64,000 nucleotides of DNA from Alopecurus myosuroides (lineage: Eukaryota; Streptophyta; Magnoliopsida; Poales; Poaceae). Location of the stretch: assembly GCA_028641055.1 (NCBI GenBank), contig CM054062.1, forward strand, positions 271,703,092 through 271,767,091, read 5' to 3'. Made by a program: the position numbers and the translations under genes. Shown in pieces: positions 30,814 to 42,821 of the stretch. A model generated the notes under the pieces. That model worked only from the letters and a program-made list of their open reading frames with translations, was not told the DNA's origin and did not search any database. Positions within the stretch are counted from its first letter, which is position 1; the number at the start of each line of letters is the position of its first letter.

Positions 30814-33800
30814 AATGCCTTTACCTACTATTATGTATAATTTAGTTTAAGATTTTCATTTTATAAAAAAATTGGGAAAGTAAATGAGAAGGATGAGTAA
30901 TGGAGAAGTTGGGGTCGACCTTGAACATGTGTTGTTCATGCCAATGAAACCATTGCAAAGTCTCTATCATTAAAACTTTTTCCAAAGCTAAAAACAATAA
31001 AAATATTAGTTCACTACTGTAACATCACATTTCTATCTTATTTCTCATCTTAAATGGCAAGAATAATCTTATATGAGAGATAGGATTAAACAATAGTAAT
31101 TAGCTGTCAAGAAAACAGATTCCTGAACTTCACTGCGAAAAATATTTAAAACCACAGAAGTGGAATTTTGACCTGGTAATTTACGACAGCAATATTTAGT
31201 TATCACTACATATTTCATTAGTTTTAAGTTTTCTTATTTGAGCAACTTAAGTGCCTCTAAAAATTAACTCTTTACGGGCTGTTCAGTTTTTGGCAGATTA
31301 TGTCTTTATTTTGCATTGCTCTCATTACTTGTGTTTTGTGTGGTTCTTTTGATCAAGGAGCAATGCACAACTGTAGTAACAGTAGTTAATATTTAGAATC
31401 AACTCATGATGTGTCTTTGTTGTACCTATGTGGATTTTATTTATGGAGGCACTAACCCCTCTAATCAAGTTTTATGTTGAGATTTGTGTAAGAAGAATTT
31501 TTCAGGAGGAAGAGTTGAGTGAGATGAACAAAGATCAAGAGGGACAACCAATCAATCTTGGTGATGTACCCCTGGGCTCACCCTACATGTATCAAATAAG
31601 TACAAGAATCCAAGCTTGGGGATGCCGAGCCACCTCACTCCAACCATCATGATGTTAAGTAATTAAAGCCTAGCTATATGGCTATAAAGAAAGCGCTTTA
31701 CGGGAGGCAACCCGGTTGTTTTTGTTTGGATTTTCCTAGTGTCCTCTTTCTGTCTCAAGATATTAGTTTTTTTTGTTTTAATTCTGGAGTTTTCAATAAA
31801 GAGTCAAGTCAAACCCATTTGGACTTATAAGTTGCTATCCTAGTGCATGAAATTTCTGTTTCAGCACGAGACTGCTCACCGTATGATTGTACGTTTTTCA
31901 TTGGTATGTCGGATTGAGCTAATTTTTTAGTATGTTCTACAACTTTTCGTCCTCTCTACGCACAAACATTGGCTTAATTTTTTGACGAGTCTAGCTTGGG
32001 GAAAAACGTTCGTTTTGCTGTTGTTGCTTTTCTGGACAGATTCTGCCTTCTTTTGTTTTATGCACTCTTTGGGCTTGTGAATCGAATTTCCATGATTCTT
32101 TCAAGCAAGAGAGTGAACATACAATATAATGAACCTTATTTTCTATCTACTGGAGCATTTGATTTGGAATTTTGCACAGCAAGCATGTGATTTGTTTGTC
32201 CTTGCTAATCTCACCCCACAGAAAAAGAATGGGAGAAACATGTTTTGTGAAGTTTTTTCACAGGGAATAGAGGAGCTGCGCCTCAAGACATCCAAGAATG
32301 GTGAAAGCCATAAGCTTGGGGATGTGATGAACACCCCACTGGAGCTACACTCTTTTGGTTAGCACACGTCTACTTTCTGTTTTTCTAAGCAAAGCATTTA
32401 TCGTAGAGACTTGAAGCGTCTAGTTTTTGTTTTTATTTTTGTTTTGATAAGACCACACCCATCATTTTATATGAGATTGAGCTACTGGAGTTTGGGGTTG
32501 GAATGTATTGGATGCTATTATTATGACCTGGAATAGGGATGCCATGGTTGATTTGAAGAGCTACATATGTTTGCATGATTTATAGGCTTTTTATGTGTAG
32601 AAATTTGCAATAATGTTGTCTTGAGCTATCTCTTATTCATGTCCTTGATGTTAATTGCTGGTTTATTTAGTTTGTCATGAAATGAGTAGTTCTATGGACA
32701 TATGCATGCATAGTAGCTGGTCAACTATCTCCCTCTTGCTAGCCAAAAAATTAAAAATTCCAACAAGTAAAAACTTGTTTCCAACACTCCTTAGCCAAGT
32801 ATTTCCAGTGAGTCCACCATATCTTCCCATTAGCTTCATTGCTATTCCGAGTATGTTCACCATGTTATTGTGTTATTTATGTTCTAAATTAAGATATTCA
32901 CTTTATTAATTGTCATGGGTTGAACTTGGGATAGGACTCTCACGAACTTTTGAAGGCACACTTTACTTTTTATGCATCTAATAAACATGACCCAATAATG
33001 GGAGCCACAAGTTTTGCGTTTGACAAGTGTGTCGTTGGGAGCTAGCTATAAACGTGTATCACCGGAAAGCTTTCAACATTGCACAAAAATTTACATTTGG
33101 TTGATATCATGTACTTTTGTTTTTGGACTCCTACCATGCCGAAATGAAATAGAGGAATAGTAAGTTTTGATGAGTAAGTATCTATATGACTAGAGAAACG
33201 CATTGGGCCACTAACCTAAGCCATGCTTTATCATGGTGGAAATTTACTTACAGCTTGAGTGACTCTACAACACATCCTACAATAAAATAAGAAGCTATGC
33301 ATAATAGTGAATGAAAATAAAAAGGATGATGAGTCTACTCCGTTTGTTTTTCTTGTCATTGTGACATGGGCTTGTTTCCATGTCATGGGGCAGAGGTACC
33401 TCTTTGCGGTTCTCTATGATGTCATTAATACTTATTATGATTGTACAAAGCTTATTAGGAATCTTAAGTTGAGTAATCATGGAGTAGGTTTTCACACTCA
33501 CGGGGCATGAGGCTTTCAACCACCTTGTCATTCACATTACTTCAACATTCACCATTTAAGATGCTAGTGATAAAGGGGCAATGAGAGTCCTAGATCAATG
33601 GATACCACATTTCAATTACTAATTTTAGTTGAATAATTTAGAGGCTAAATAAGACTTGATCATGTTTTACCTCTACTCAATTTTCTCCAAAGTGTCCACC
33701 ATATTTTCTATTTTCCATTATGCTATTCTTTGACCAATATAGGATTTTACTTTTCATTTTGTGTATGCATTTGGTCCATAGTGCTTTTATTTCGTTATAC

Positions 33801-34000
33801 ACTTTGTGAACTTTCATGAAGCATCTTTGCTTGCATATTTGATATTTCTTACAACATAAATTGTTTATTGCTACTCATTTATAGTATTAATCATTTGATT
33901 ATATGTAGCATGAATAATCCTCCTTGATATCCCATGATTGTTTCAATATGCAAAGTCCATGTTAGTTTTATCACCTTCATGCTCGAGGACGAGCATGGGT
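30814..34000 (+). other. Non-coding interior of F
   Basis: AT-rich sequence with no supported gene. It contains repeated polypurine-like words AGCTTGGGG (about 31613, 31990 and 32311) and a 'gggaggcaacccgg' motif at 31700. A transcript through here would be largely non-coding. Confidence 0.7.
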
Positions 34001-34012
34001 TAAGCTTGGGGA
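34001..34012 (+). other. Polypurine tract of F
   Basis: TAAGCTTGGGGA directly abuts the 3' LTR. Confidence 0.8.
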
Positions 34013-35410
34013 TGTTGATGCATGTAAAATGCATACATGAACTTTGCATGTTATTACTTGTTTTTCCTACATATTAGCAACTTATATTCATGTTTTATAA
34101 TGATTTGGGCGATTTTCTAAACAATCCCCCTTGTTTTGGTTCTAACCCTGTTTTTCCAAAAAACGTACTTTTTAGTGTTTCAGACTTTCTGGGAGCTTCG
34201 GGACTCCAAAAAGGGCAAGGCCAAAGAGCACGGTTCAGAATTTTCGAGACGAAGACCATGGGCCAAAGTAGAGGGCCAAAAGGCCAACCAGGTGGCAAAG
34301 AGGACCCTCCACGCGGTCAGATTCCTTGGCCGCGTGAGAGGCCCCCTTTTTTCCCCCGTGGCTCCGATGCCGTCGATCTTTCTTCTCCCGAGTGTCTCGT
34401 GACCTAAAAACTACTATATAAAGGGTCCCCTGGCCTTTTCGAGGAGGAGGCGGCGCCGAGAGACGAAACCACGAAACAGAGAGACAGAAGGCTGCCGTCG
34501 GAGAAGATCGGAGGGGGGAAACGCCGCCGGGATCACCCCCGGAGGGCTCCACCCCCCTCCGGCGTGTTCATCATCAACATCTACAGCAAGATCAGCTCCA
34601 TCTCTCCACTGTAATCTCTTGGCAAACACGATGTATGATGCAATACTATATTCCCTTTATGTATTGTGTCTCCTCGTCTATGTTTGAGTAGTGAATTGTT
34701 CTTGGCAATGGTGAAATAGTTCGTTGATTGGTTGCATACAAGTTTGTTATCTTCTATGATTGTCTTTATGTACAATATATGAGTGCACGCATATGTTGGG
34801 GAATGCATGTAAGGTGATCACCGGTAGCATAATGGAGTGGTGGTGACTTGGGAGTGACAGTAACCTGAGACCGAGCCACAAAGTTAAGTTATTGGGGGAT
34901 ATATATAGGGGACCTTAGAACGTAAGGCTGTGGTGGGACTTTATGTCTTAATCAATCTTGTGCAGTCATTTACTTGGCCACATGATCCATCATAAGGGGT
35001 TGTAGATCATTTACTTGACTATACCTATTCATGGCTCCTTCCTAGAAGAAACAACTAAGACTAAAACATGTGCTTCACTAATTGTGACAACCACACGAAC
35101 GGAACACCTATTGCTAGAACACTTGCTCCGTTGAGATACTTGAGATATTTGCTGCTTTCTACTTGTGAAACTTGCTTAGAAACTTGCATTTTAAACTTGC
35201 TTCACTAGTTACTAGACAAAACACACTCCACGTCACTTGCTTTTAATTAGTTAGTTCCTTTTAGTCAAACTTATTGCTTTGCATAAACAGCCATATAAGA
35301 GGGTTATAGGGCTTTAAAGAATAGATAGCTTACCTTCAGCTCCTCGTGGGTCCGACACTCAAATACTTATCGAAAGGTACTACAATTGATCTCCTGCAAT
35401 TGGGAGTCAT
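34013..35410 (+). repeat. 3' LTR of F (two terminal bases missing)
   Basis: It is nearly identical to the 5' LTR but stops at GGGAGTCAT and runs directly into integrase sequence of E (GAGTATACCAAGTGGGT). The missing CA and the missing part of E mark a deletion at this edge. The TATA box is at 34415-34423. Confidence 0.9.
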
Positions 35411-36215
35411 GAGTATACCAAGTGGGTAGAGGCAAAACCCATCAAAAAACTTGACTGTGTGACTGCCAGAAATTTTGTCATTGACGTAGTCATGCGATAC
35501 TGTGTTCCACATAGCATAATCACGGATAACGAGACAAATTTCTCTATTGGAGAGTTGGCAAAATATTGTCGACAAACGGGAATTCGCCTAGATCTCGCAT
35601 TTGTGGCACACCCACAATCCAATGGTCAGGTCGAATGAATGAATAGTTCGATACTGCAAGGAATCCGCCCTAGACTCGAATCTCCTCTTCATAGAGCAGC
35701 TGGAGCATGGGTAGAAGAATTACCTTCTGTGCTTTGGAGTATTTGAACGTCGCCAAATAGATCAACATGGCAAACGCCTTTTTTCCTGGTTTATGGCGCG
35801 GAAGCAGTGCTTCCTACGGACATGATCCATGATAGCCCAAGAGTGCAGGCGTACGATGACTCGGATGCCGAAAGTGCACGGCAGGATGCCGTCGATATCT
35901 TAGAAGAAGAACGAGAGCTTGTGTTACAAAGATCCACCATTTATCAGCAAGGACTGCGATGTTATCATAGTAGGAAAATCAAACACCGTTCCTTCAAAGA
36001 AGGTGATTTGGTGCTAAGATTGGTACAGGATAGGAAGCACAAATTAGCCCCAATCTCAGAAGGACATTTGTCATAAGCAAAGCTATGAAAAATGGGTTGT
36101 ATTAGCTTGTAGATATTCGAGACACGGAAGATGATCCCAAAAATCCAAATCGCAAGAGAAAAAGAAAGATAGATGTAGAACTAGGAGAGAAAAGGAGGCC
36201 CTGGAGCATCTAGCA
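35411..36215 (+). pseudogene. Integrase remnant of E
   Basis: It starts at EYTKWVEAKPIKK, so the zinc finger and the first catalytic Asp (LDMVG region) are gone. By comparison with A and C about 380 bp are missing between RCKGYTVIN (28541) and this point. TDNETNF and GQVE keep the other two catalytic residues. In-frame stops follow GQVE and WSI, and a later frameshift is likely. It ends near KRRPWSI. Confidence 0.85.
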
Positions 36216-36845
36216 GTTACGTCCCTTCTACACTTAGTTTAAATTCTACGTAAACATCTTTGAGATCATGAAATAAAGTTGTCGGAATTCATATATTTTT
36301 TCTGTCTTGTAATTATTGTTCAAAGCATGCTTCCGTCTTATCTATTTCCCAATGATCTTTCAGTTTTCTTCAATGTTAACCCGAATTTTGCCTGCGTGCT
36401 CGGAGTTATAAACCTGAATGCATTTATAGCCTAAGGAGGCTTAAGAAACCCAGATTGTGCCTGCTTGCCTGAGGTTCATACTTTTCAAATTCCTTATTTT
36501 TTTCCTAAGTATTATCTGATTGTTTGTGTGTTGGGTCACTAGAATTAGTAAGTGAAAGTGCCAAAGTATAATCCATGATTCCGAGTCCCGGCTGATAGGT
36601 TTAACCCAGTCACTTGGCATGAAGATTGCATACTTTCGAGTCACTTCAACACAAAGAAAAGTTAATGCATACAAACCAGAGAACTTAGAAGGAAAGGAAT
36701 TAAAACTCTGAAAAACGTGCAAAGACTTAAAAATATTACTGCAAAGGATAGATACTTGTTTATACAAAAGATATAATGAATTACAATTGAGATTACATTG
36801 TAAGAATAGTAATGCTTTCTATTTTCTTGACTGGCTACACAGGAA
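36216..36845. other. Convergent 3' region of E
   Basis: No gene is seen. These 630 bp separate the pol end and the aORF stop, the same spacing as in A and C. Confidence 0.6.
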
Positions 36846-37399
36846 CTAGACGGCGTCCTCGTACTCCTCGTTGTCATCCTCGTCGTTGTCGCTCGGGTTC
36901 TCCGGAGTTGTCGGAATTTCCTCCTCCCGGTAGAACGTTGAGGTTGACACCATCCGAGCTATCGTAGAGGCGTGCCCCTTGACAGACTCGAAGATATCCG
37001 CCCTCTGAGCTTCCTTGTATCCTTGAGGGATACCGGTAGCAACGCGCCAGGATTTCGAGGTGGTGTAATGCAAACGCATTAGCCCAAGGGCCATGCATAC
37101 ACCACCTCAGGCGGCAGATTGGAGCCAGGACTCCCTCTGGTTTGCCACCTCTTCAATGTCCTCTGGAAGTTTGCCGACTTCCGAGTATTCGCCAACCTTG
37201 TCTAGAATGCACTTATTAATAAGTACCATCCCAGCATTCTTCAGATCAGTGACGACTTTCTCGAAAGCCCGGATTCTGTCTTCAAACGGAACAAGGCTAG
37301 GATCCTAATCTATATTCCTTCCTCCTTGGCGTCAGATAACTCCAATAAAGCATGACTGAAGTCGATATAAAACGTGTCGAAGAGCAATAGACTTTTTTT

Positions 37400-38345
37400 A
37401 GAGCTTATCATTGTCATTGATTGGATCCCCCTTCTCAAATAGAGAAAGAAGAACCCTATCGCCTAAAGAGTGCTGGAATGTAGTGAACCATACCGAGCTT
37501 TTCAGAGACGGTCAACACAAGAAAGAACAATCTAGAAGCGCCATGGAAGCTGAAGATTCGAGAGAGAGTGAATTGATCGCTGTTGAAAGCTAGATCCACA
37601 TGAGGTGTGTGATGCATAGCTAAAAAAACGCCAGTCACTATCTGAATGACTAAACAAATACCTGCTAACGAACCAAACCCCCACCAATAACTAAGATTGC
37701 TCGGGGTTGGATAATCCCTTTGACCGTCTTCCACTCATTTTATTAGAAATCAAACCTCTTCCCTGCTCTTGCACTGAGGTAAGCATTAAAATAGCACACT
37801 CGAATGCCCTTACAAATTTTATTATCGTATTCTTCAGCTTTTCAAATTATTAGCTTCTCAATCATAGCATAGACATTCATATTGGGCACTGCATTCCCAC
37901 TCTTTCTATTCAGATATCTTTTGCAATCAGCCCCAAATCCTTGATTTGGCCAGGAAACAAAGCACTGCTTTGGGCCCAGGAAGCGAAGGGAATGAGCTCG
38001 GCTGCCGGAGACGCTACGGGAGAACCACCTAGATTGTGGTAAGAGACTCGATGGAAATCGAAGCTATTTGATGTCTGACTCAGGCAAAAAGAAAAGAAAG
38101 AAGAGAACGCTCGGCAGAGGGTTCGAGAATAGGGTAGGGTTTTTTACGGTCGGGTCCCCTACCACTAGTCCGGCTAGCCTTCTTTCAGGCAGGAAGCAGG
38201 CCGGGCCTCACACCTTTCTTTGATTATCGATGACTTGGCTTCTTGCTCAAGTAAGCACCCGGCGAAACCAATTCCCAGGGTGCGACGGGCGCTTTTTCGC
38301 CTTCTCTTCGCTCTGGACCCAGGTGAGCAAGGGATTCCCTTCTGT
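37400..38345 (-). other. Nuclear insertion of mitochondrial DNA (NUMT)
   Basis: The stretch differs in composition from the aORF on both sides and contains a recognisable piece of mitochondrial cob. The remainder (for example 'gaaccacctagattgtgg' and 'ttgctcaagtaagcacccgg') reads like grass mitochondrial intergenic DNA, from memory rather than a search. The limits are estimated from where aORF coding stops (about 37390) and intron sequence resumes (about 38350). Confidence 0.7.
37579..37716 (-). pseudogene. cob: Apocytochrome b (cob) fragment
   Basis: 46 codons on the minus strand read [20 protein letters not shown] and continue to [11 protein letters not shown]. This is the conserved early part of plant mitochondrial apocytochrome b, the haem-binding membrane subunit of respiratory complex III. 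Sequence on both sides does not match cob, so the fragment was already chimeric or was rearranged. It has no promoter or full domain and cannot be functional in the nucleus. Confidence 0.88.
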
Positions 38346-41217
38346 TGAAAAAACCAAGGAAGGTCATAAACACAGAAGGAAGAAAAGGAGGCATACTACA
38401 AAAGTATAAGACAAAACTTGGTAAAGTAACAAAAACTCACCGAGAATTTTATCCATCTCAACGCCTTGTTCAAGGTGTTGGTTGAGGGCATTCTCCAAGT
38501 CCCGGATGGTCCCCTTATCCTTCTCAGCTTGAGAAGAAGCTCGGGACTCGGGCAATACAAGAGCCAGCTGGCTCGCCTCCAGATCCTTTTGGAGCTTTAC
38601 AGTCATTCTATAGAGCTCCGAGTTTTCCTTGCGGAGGGTTTCAGCATTGCTAGAGTCGTCAGCAATTTGTTTGGCCTTAGCCACAGAAGCTAAGAAGAAA
38701 AAGAGATGAAGGGTTAAAAACTCGGAAAAAGACTTAGAAAAAATTAAGAAGTAGAATCAAGGATTGAAAAAAGTATGCTTGCCTGCTGTCTCCTTCAGCT
38801 GCTCCTGGACTGCGGTCAATTCCGAGTCCTTCTCATTAAGGATACCAAGAAGAGATTTTACCTCTTGGTTCTTAATGGTGAGCTTATAAAAAACCTCCAT
38901 GTTTATATTTTCCGCGGTATGCTGAAAAGTATACAAAGGAAAAGATTGCTTAGGAAAAATACGAGCAAGTAATGGAAAAAGCATTAAGACAAAAGCAAAA
39001 ACAAAAAAGAATGGTTTCTTACTAATGCTTGGGGGCTAGAGATATTACCTTGCTCATTCTTTCCAAACCGCTCAAGTTCTTGGCGAATTCCTTGGCGTAT
39101 TCCGTGAAGGTAATCCCCATGTGGTGGATGTTGTCTTGCATAACCTGGCGAGGCGAGAACACGTAATTATTCTGTATGATAAGTCCGCCTTTTGGCCAAG
39201 AGCGAATCAAGGGAGCTCGAGCAAACAACTTTTTGGCCCACGGTTGAATGTATCCGTGTTAATCAAAATAGTCTTCTTGTTTTACCTTAAACTCATTATC
39301 AAAGGTGGGAATTGGCTCCTCCTTTGGAAGATTTGATGGCCCAGCTTCACCAGTCGCCGCCCTTTCCCGCACATCTGAGTCGGATGCAACCTGTTGGCTG
39401 GACTGCAGGGGGTACTCCTCCCGAGCAGCCGAGTTTTCCTCTCCAGCCGCCATGGGAGTGTCTGGGGCAGCTGCGGGAGATGGCTTGGGTCCCCTTTGGG
39501 CGGAAGATTTCAACTTCTTCCTGCCCTTTCCTTTCAGAGTGGTAGGGGCAAGGCTAGAAAAGAGACAAGAATCAAAATCCGAGATTCAAATTCCGAGAAA
39601 GAAGATATGCAAGAAAAGCAGACAAATGTAAAAACTCCGGGTTTTTACCTAGAAGTGGCAACAGGCACACCGTCAAGATCGATAACTTCCTGGCTGGAAG
39701 ATGCCTTCTTGCATTTCCGCCCTCCAGACTGAAAGTTGGCTCTTAGTGCAGCCAATTCATCGTCGGTGGAAAGCCCACTCTCAGGAAGATCGAGAAGCTG
39801 AGAAAAAATTAAAAACCCGGATTAGTATTGAAACATCCGAGAAACTACAAAACTCGAAAAAAATCCCCAAAAGAAAAATAACAAAAACATACATTGGGAG
39901 CGGGGTTTTTAGCGTGATACATTTCCCGACTTTCGTCATATTGGTCACGAGTGGAGACGAGCTGGTTCATGCGCTTCTTGAACTCCTTCTTTGATAAGGC
40001 ACTTTTCGTTGCCCTCGTCGTATCATCCGGCCCCGTGTATTCACACATGAGCCGGTTGCCGCGGTAAGGAAGAGGTTGAATCCTCCTTCCGAACCAGCAT
40101 AACATTGTGTCCATGCCAGTCAAAGGAGGAGTGGAAGAGACGAGTTTTGTGATTCGCCTTTTGATTCTCATCAGGTCTGGAAGCAGAACCTGGACCGCGT
40201 CCAACACCCAATTGTCTTGGGGAGTGGCCGCGGAATTGACAAAAGACGGAATGCCTGTTTCCTTTCCAGGGACCGAAACATCCGAATGATAGAAAAATGA
40301 ACCCGTCCAGAGTTTGACGGACTCGGAAGTTTTGATTTTTGGGAACCAATCCTCCCTATACCTACGAAGGTTGAAGGAAATGGTTCCGCAAGTTGGAAGT
40401 ACACCCTCGAAGGTGTTGCGTTTTACGCTAAAAGAATATTGAAAGAAATCCAGGCGGGGTTCTATCCCTAAGTAACCCTCAAAAAGGGCCTGGAATCCGG
40501 CTAAATAGAGAATGGAATTAGGCGGAAGGTTGTGGGGTTGGATTTTGTAGTGGTCTAGAACCTGGCAGAAAAACGCAGATGGCGGAAAACCCATACCTCT
40601 GTTGATATGAGACGCCGGAATTAGGCATTCTCCGGGTTGTGGAGATGGCTCGGTGTCGTCTTCGTCCACCCACCATTTGTCTTTCAAGACAAATCTGTCC
40701 TTCTCCATTACCGGGAGAAGAGTCGGAACCACATTGCGGTGGCTCCAGTTGCCGGTGTTTTCTTTTCCTGCTTCCTCGCCTCCGGTAGTGACATCCTCAC
40801 CGTCGCGAGCAGAGTTTTCCTCCTCCGTAGTGTCAGGGAAATGAGGAGGAGGAGGAGGTGTGGCCGAGGGCGGCGGCATGGTTCCGATGGTGGGATGCAG
40901 ATCCCCGCCTGCCGGCTCGCTGGCAGATCCCTCTGGCGCGCTCGCAGCTGCGCGTAGAGGAGTCCCAGTGACAGGTTCGAGGTCGTTGATGATGTCCTCA
41001 AGGTCGACGTCGGCGTTTGCAGGCTCGGTGGCGTGGGGAGAGTTTTCGGTGGCCATTTTTAGGCGGCGCAGCCAAGAATGTGAACCACCAATGTTTTCTC
41101 TGGTGAGGGCTCGAGTGCGCGTTTTATCTGAAACTTTGGCTCGGACTGGGCGCTAAGTGCTATGGTGCTCCGGTGGCTCGAGGGGGAAGAAGGAAGCAGA
41201 AGGATAGCCGGAGGCCC

Positions 41218-42639
41218 TGATACGTCATAAACGTATCCTTAATTTTCTGATGTTCTATGTAGTTTTCTTATTGTTTCCCACATGTTTGCTATACACTTTA
41301 TGTCATTTTTATCGATTTTCCGAACTAACCTATTGACAAGATGCCCCAGAGCCAGTTCCATGTTTCCTGCTGTTTTTAGTTTCAGAAAAGTTGTTCTGGA
41401 AATATTCTGGAATTGGAAAATTCAAAAGCCAGAAGTCTTAGAAGTCCCGGAGGGTCCATGGAGTTCCAAGGAGACCCGAAGGGGTGCCCGGGAACCACCA
41501 CACCATAGGGAGGCGCAGTTCCCCCTCTAGCCGCGCCAAGGGGTGGTGTGGGCCCCCTGGCCACCCCCCGACATTGCCCTTTCTCCCATATATACTCCCC
41601 GATGCATAAACCCTAGAGCAATCAGCCTTTTCCAACAACAAAAAATCCGTAGCTCCGCCGCCGCCCCCGCCGACAAGTTTTGGGGGACATAAATCTCTGT
41701 TCCGGCACCCTGCTGGACGGGGAAGTTCCCCCAAAGCCATCTTCATCGACTCCAATGCCATCTCCATCACCGTTGCTATCTCCTATGATGAGGAGGGAGT
41801 ATTTCTCTCCCGGGGCTGAGGGATCTACCGGTAGATATGTGTTTCATCTCTCTCTCCCATGGTGTGATATTTATGTGATCATGAGCTTTGTAATCTAGTT
41901 GAATATGTAGATGTACTCTTCATCTGTTATGCTACTCGAGTGGTTTTATTATCAGATCTTCGTAGACACTTTGATCACGGTGTAAAGGTGACAGCGTGTG
42001 CACCGCGTGGTTTAGCATGATATTTATATCTTGTGTTGGATGACCCTATGAAATTGTGGTGTTTTTCTAGTACCTTCTAGGGCGATCATAGTGACAGCGT
42101 GGGGTTAACTAGATACGGGAATGTGACTTTAAGGTGTGCTTTGTACCCCTACACAATGAATTGGTGTTTGTTATTCGACCGGAGAGTGGTTCAGAGTAGC
42201 ATAGTGAAGAGAGATATTTATTCATTCAATTATGTTATTATTGTCGAGAGTGTCCACTAGTGAAAGTATGATCCCTAGGCATTGTTTCTAAGCATTGATA
42301 CACCGTTTACAATCAGTTCTACTACATGTTTGCTTGCTGCCATTTTTATTTCAGATTGCTATTATCACTTATACACATCCATATTACTTGTATTTCACTC
42401 TCTCTTCGCCGAACTAGTGCACCTATACAACTGACAATTGTATTAGGTGTGTTGGGGACACAAGAGACTTCTTGTATTGTAATTGCAGGGTTGCTTGAGA
42501 GGAATACCTTTGACCTCTTCCTCCCTGATTTTGATAAACCTTGGGTAATCCACTTAAGGGAAACTTCCTGCTGTTCTACTAACCTCTGCACTTGGAGGCC
42601 CAACATTTTCTACAAGAATAGAAGCGTGTGTAGACATCA
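41218..42639 (+). repeat. 5' LTR of G
   Basis: A 1422-bp LTR from TGATACGTCATAAACGTATC to GTAGACATCA. A TATATA box at 41589-41594 is followed by 'cataaaccctagag'. The end was set by the primer site that starts eleven bases downstream, the same spacing as in F. Confidence 0.85.
41589..41594 (+). promoter_or_regulatory. TATA box of LTR G
   Basis: TATATA in CCCATATATACTCCCC, followed by a plant-type leader with 'aaaccctagag'. Confidence 0.6.
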
Positions 42640-42649
42640 AGCTCTTTTC

Positions 42650-42667
42650 AGGCGCTATTGCCGGGGA
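42650..42667 (+). other. Degenerate primer-binding site of G
   Basis: AGGCGCTATTGCCGGGGA differs at three positions from the tRNA-Asp-type TGGCGCCGTTGCCGGGGA of F. Confidence 0.75.
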
Positions 42668-42821
42668 GGTAAGGTAAAAGGTTCTCACATCCTCGGGTGT
42701 GAGTGCTCGAAGTTATTTCCTTTAGATTCTGCAATTATATCTTTTTGTTTCTTCTTTTTATTTTCACTAGTTAGGCTTATTGTTACTTGTTTCTTGTTTT
42801 TATTTTTACTAGTTAGTCTTC

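Larger units (their letters stand above)
28545..35410 (+). mobile_element. Element F: non-autonomous Athila-type (LARD-like) retrotransposon
   Basis: Two LTRs of about 1.4 kb (28545-29942, 34013-35410) surround a 4.1 kb interior. A tRNA-Asp-type primer site follows the first LTR and a polypurine tract AAGCTTGGGGA precedes the second. The interior encodes only one short protein; no capsid, protease, RT or integrase is seen. Large non-autonomous derivatives moved by a coding partner are well known in Triticeae-type genomes. By eye the LTRs differ at roughly 30 positions over 1.4 kb (about 2%). The expected target duplication is absent and the 3' LTR lacks its last two bases, so the right boundary suffered a deletion. 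Confidence 0.88.
36846..41056 (-). pseudogene. aORF of element E (antisense accessory gene)
   Basis: The start is MATENSPHATEP at 41056. Proposed exons are 41056 to about 39893 (acidic N-terminus, then a Transposase_28-like domain with GMGFPPSAFFCQVLDHYKI, LPPNSILYLAGFQALFEGYL, LMCEYTGP), 39798-39652, about 39553-39286, about 39246-39050, 38920-38780, 38688-38442 (coiled coil ALNQHLEQGVEMDKILG) and about 37390-36846 (VVTDLKNAGMVLI..., acidic end NDEDDNEEYEDAV). Donors and acceptors are canonical at most edges. A mitochondrial fragment lies in the last intron. At least one frameshift (near 37305) and one in-frame stop (near 37112) affect the last exon. The function is unknown; it is homologous to the aORFs of C and D. 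Confidence 0.78.
26680..41217 (+). mobile_element. Element E: old Tat-lineage retrotransposon (core of the nest)
   Basis: It is recognised by RNase H (26680-27201, 28142-28544), integrase (35411-36215) and an antisense aORF (36846-41056). It is interrupted by solo LTR S2, element F and a mitochondrial insertion. It is cut on the left by C and on the right by G, so neither LTR is visible. Stops and frameshifts in pol make it the most decayed Tat copy here. Confidence 0.85.

Noticed and set aside
37456..37734. A functional cob gene
   Set aside because: Only 46 codons match. Both ends diverge, and it sits in an intron of a transposon gene.
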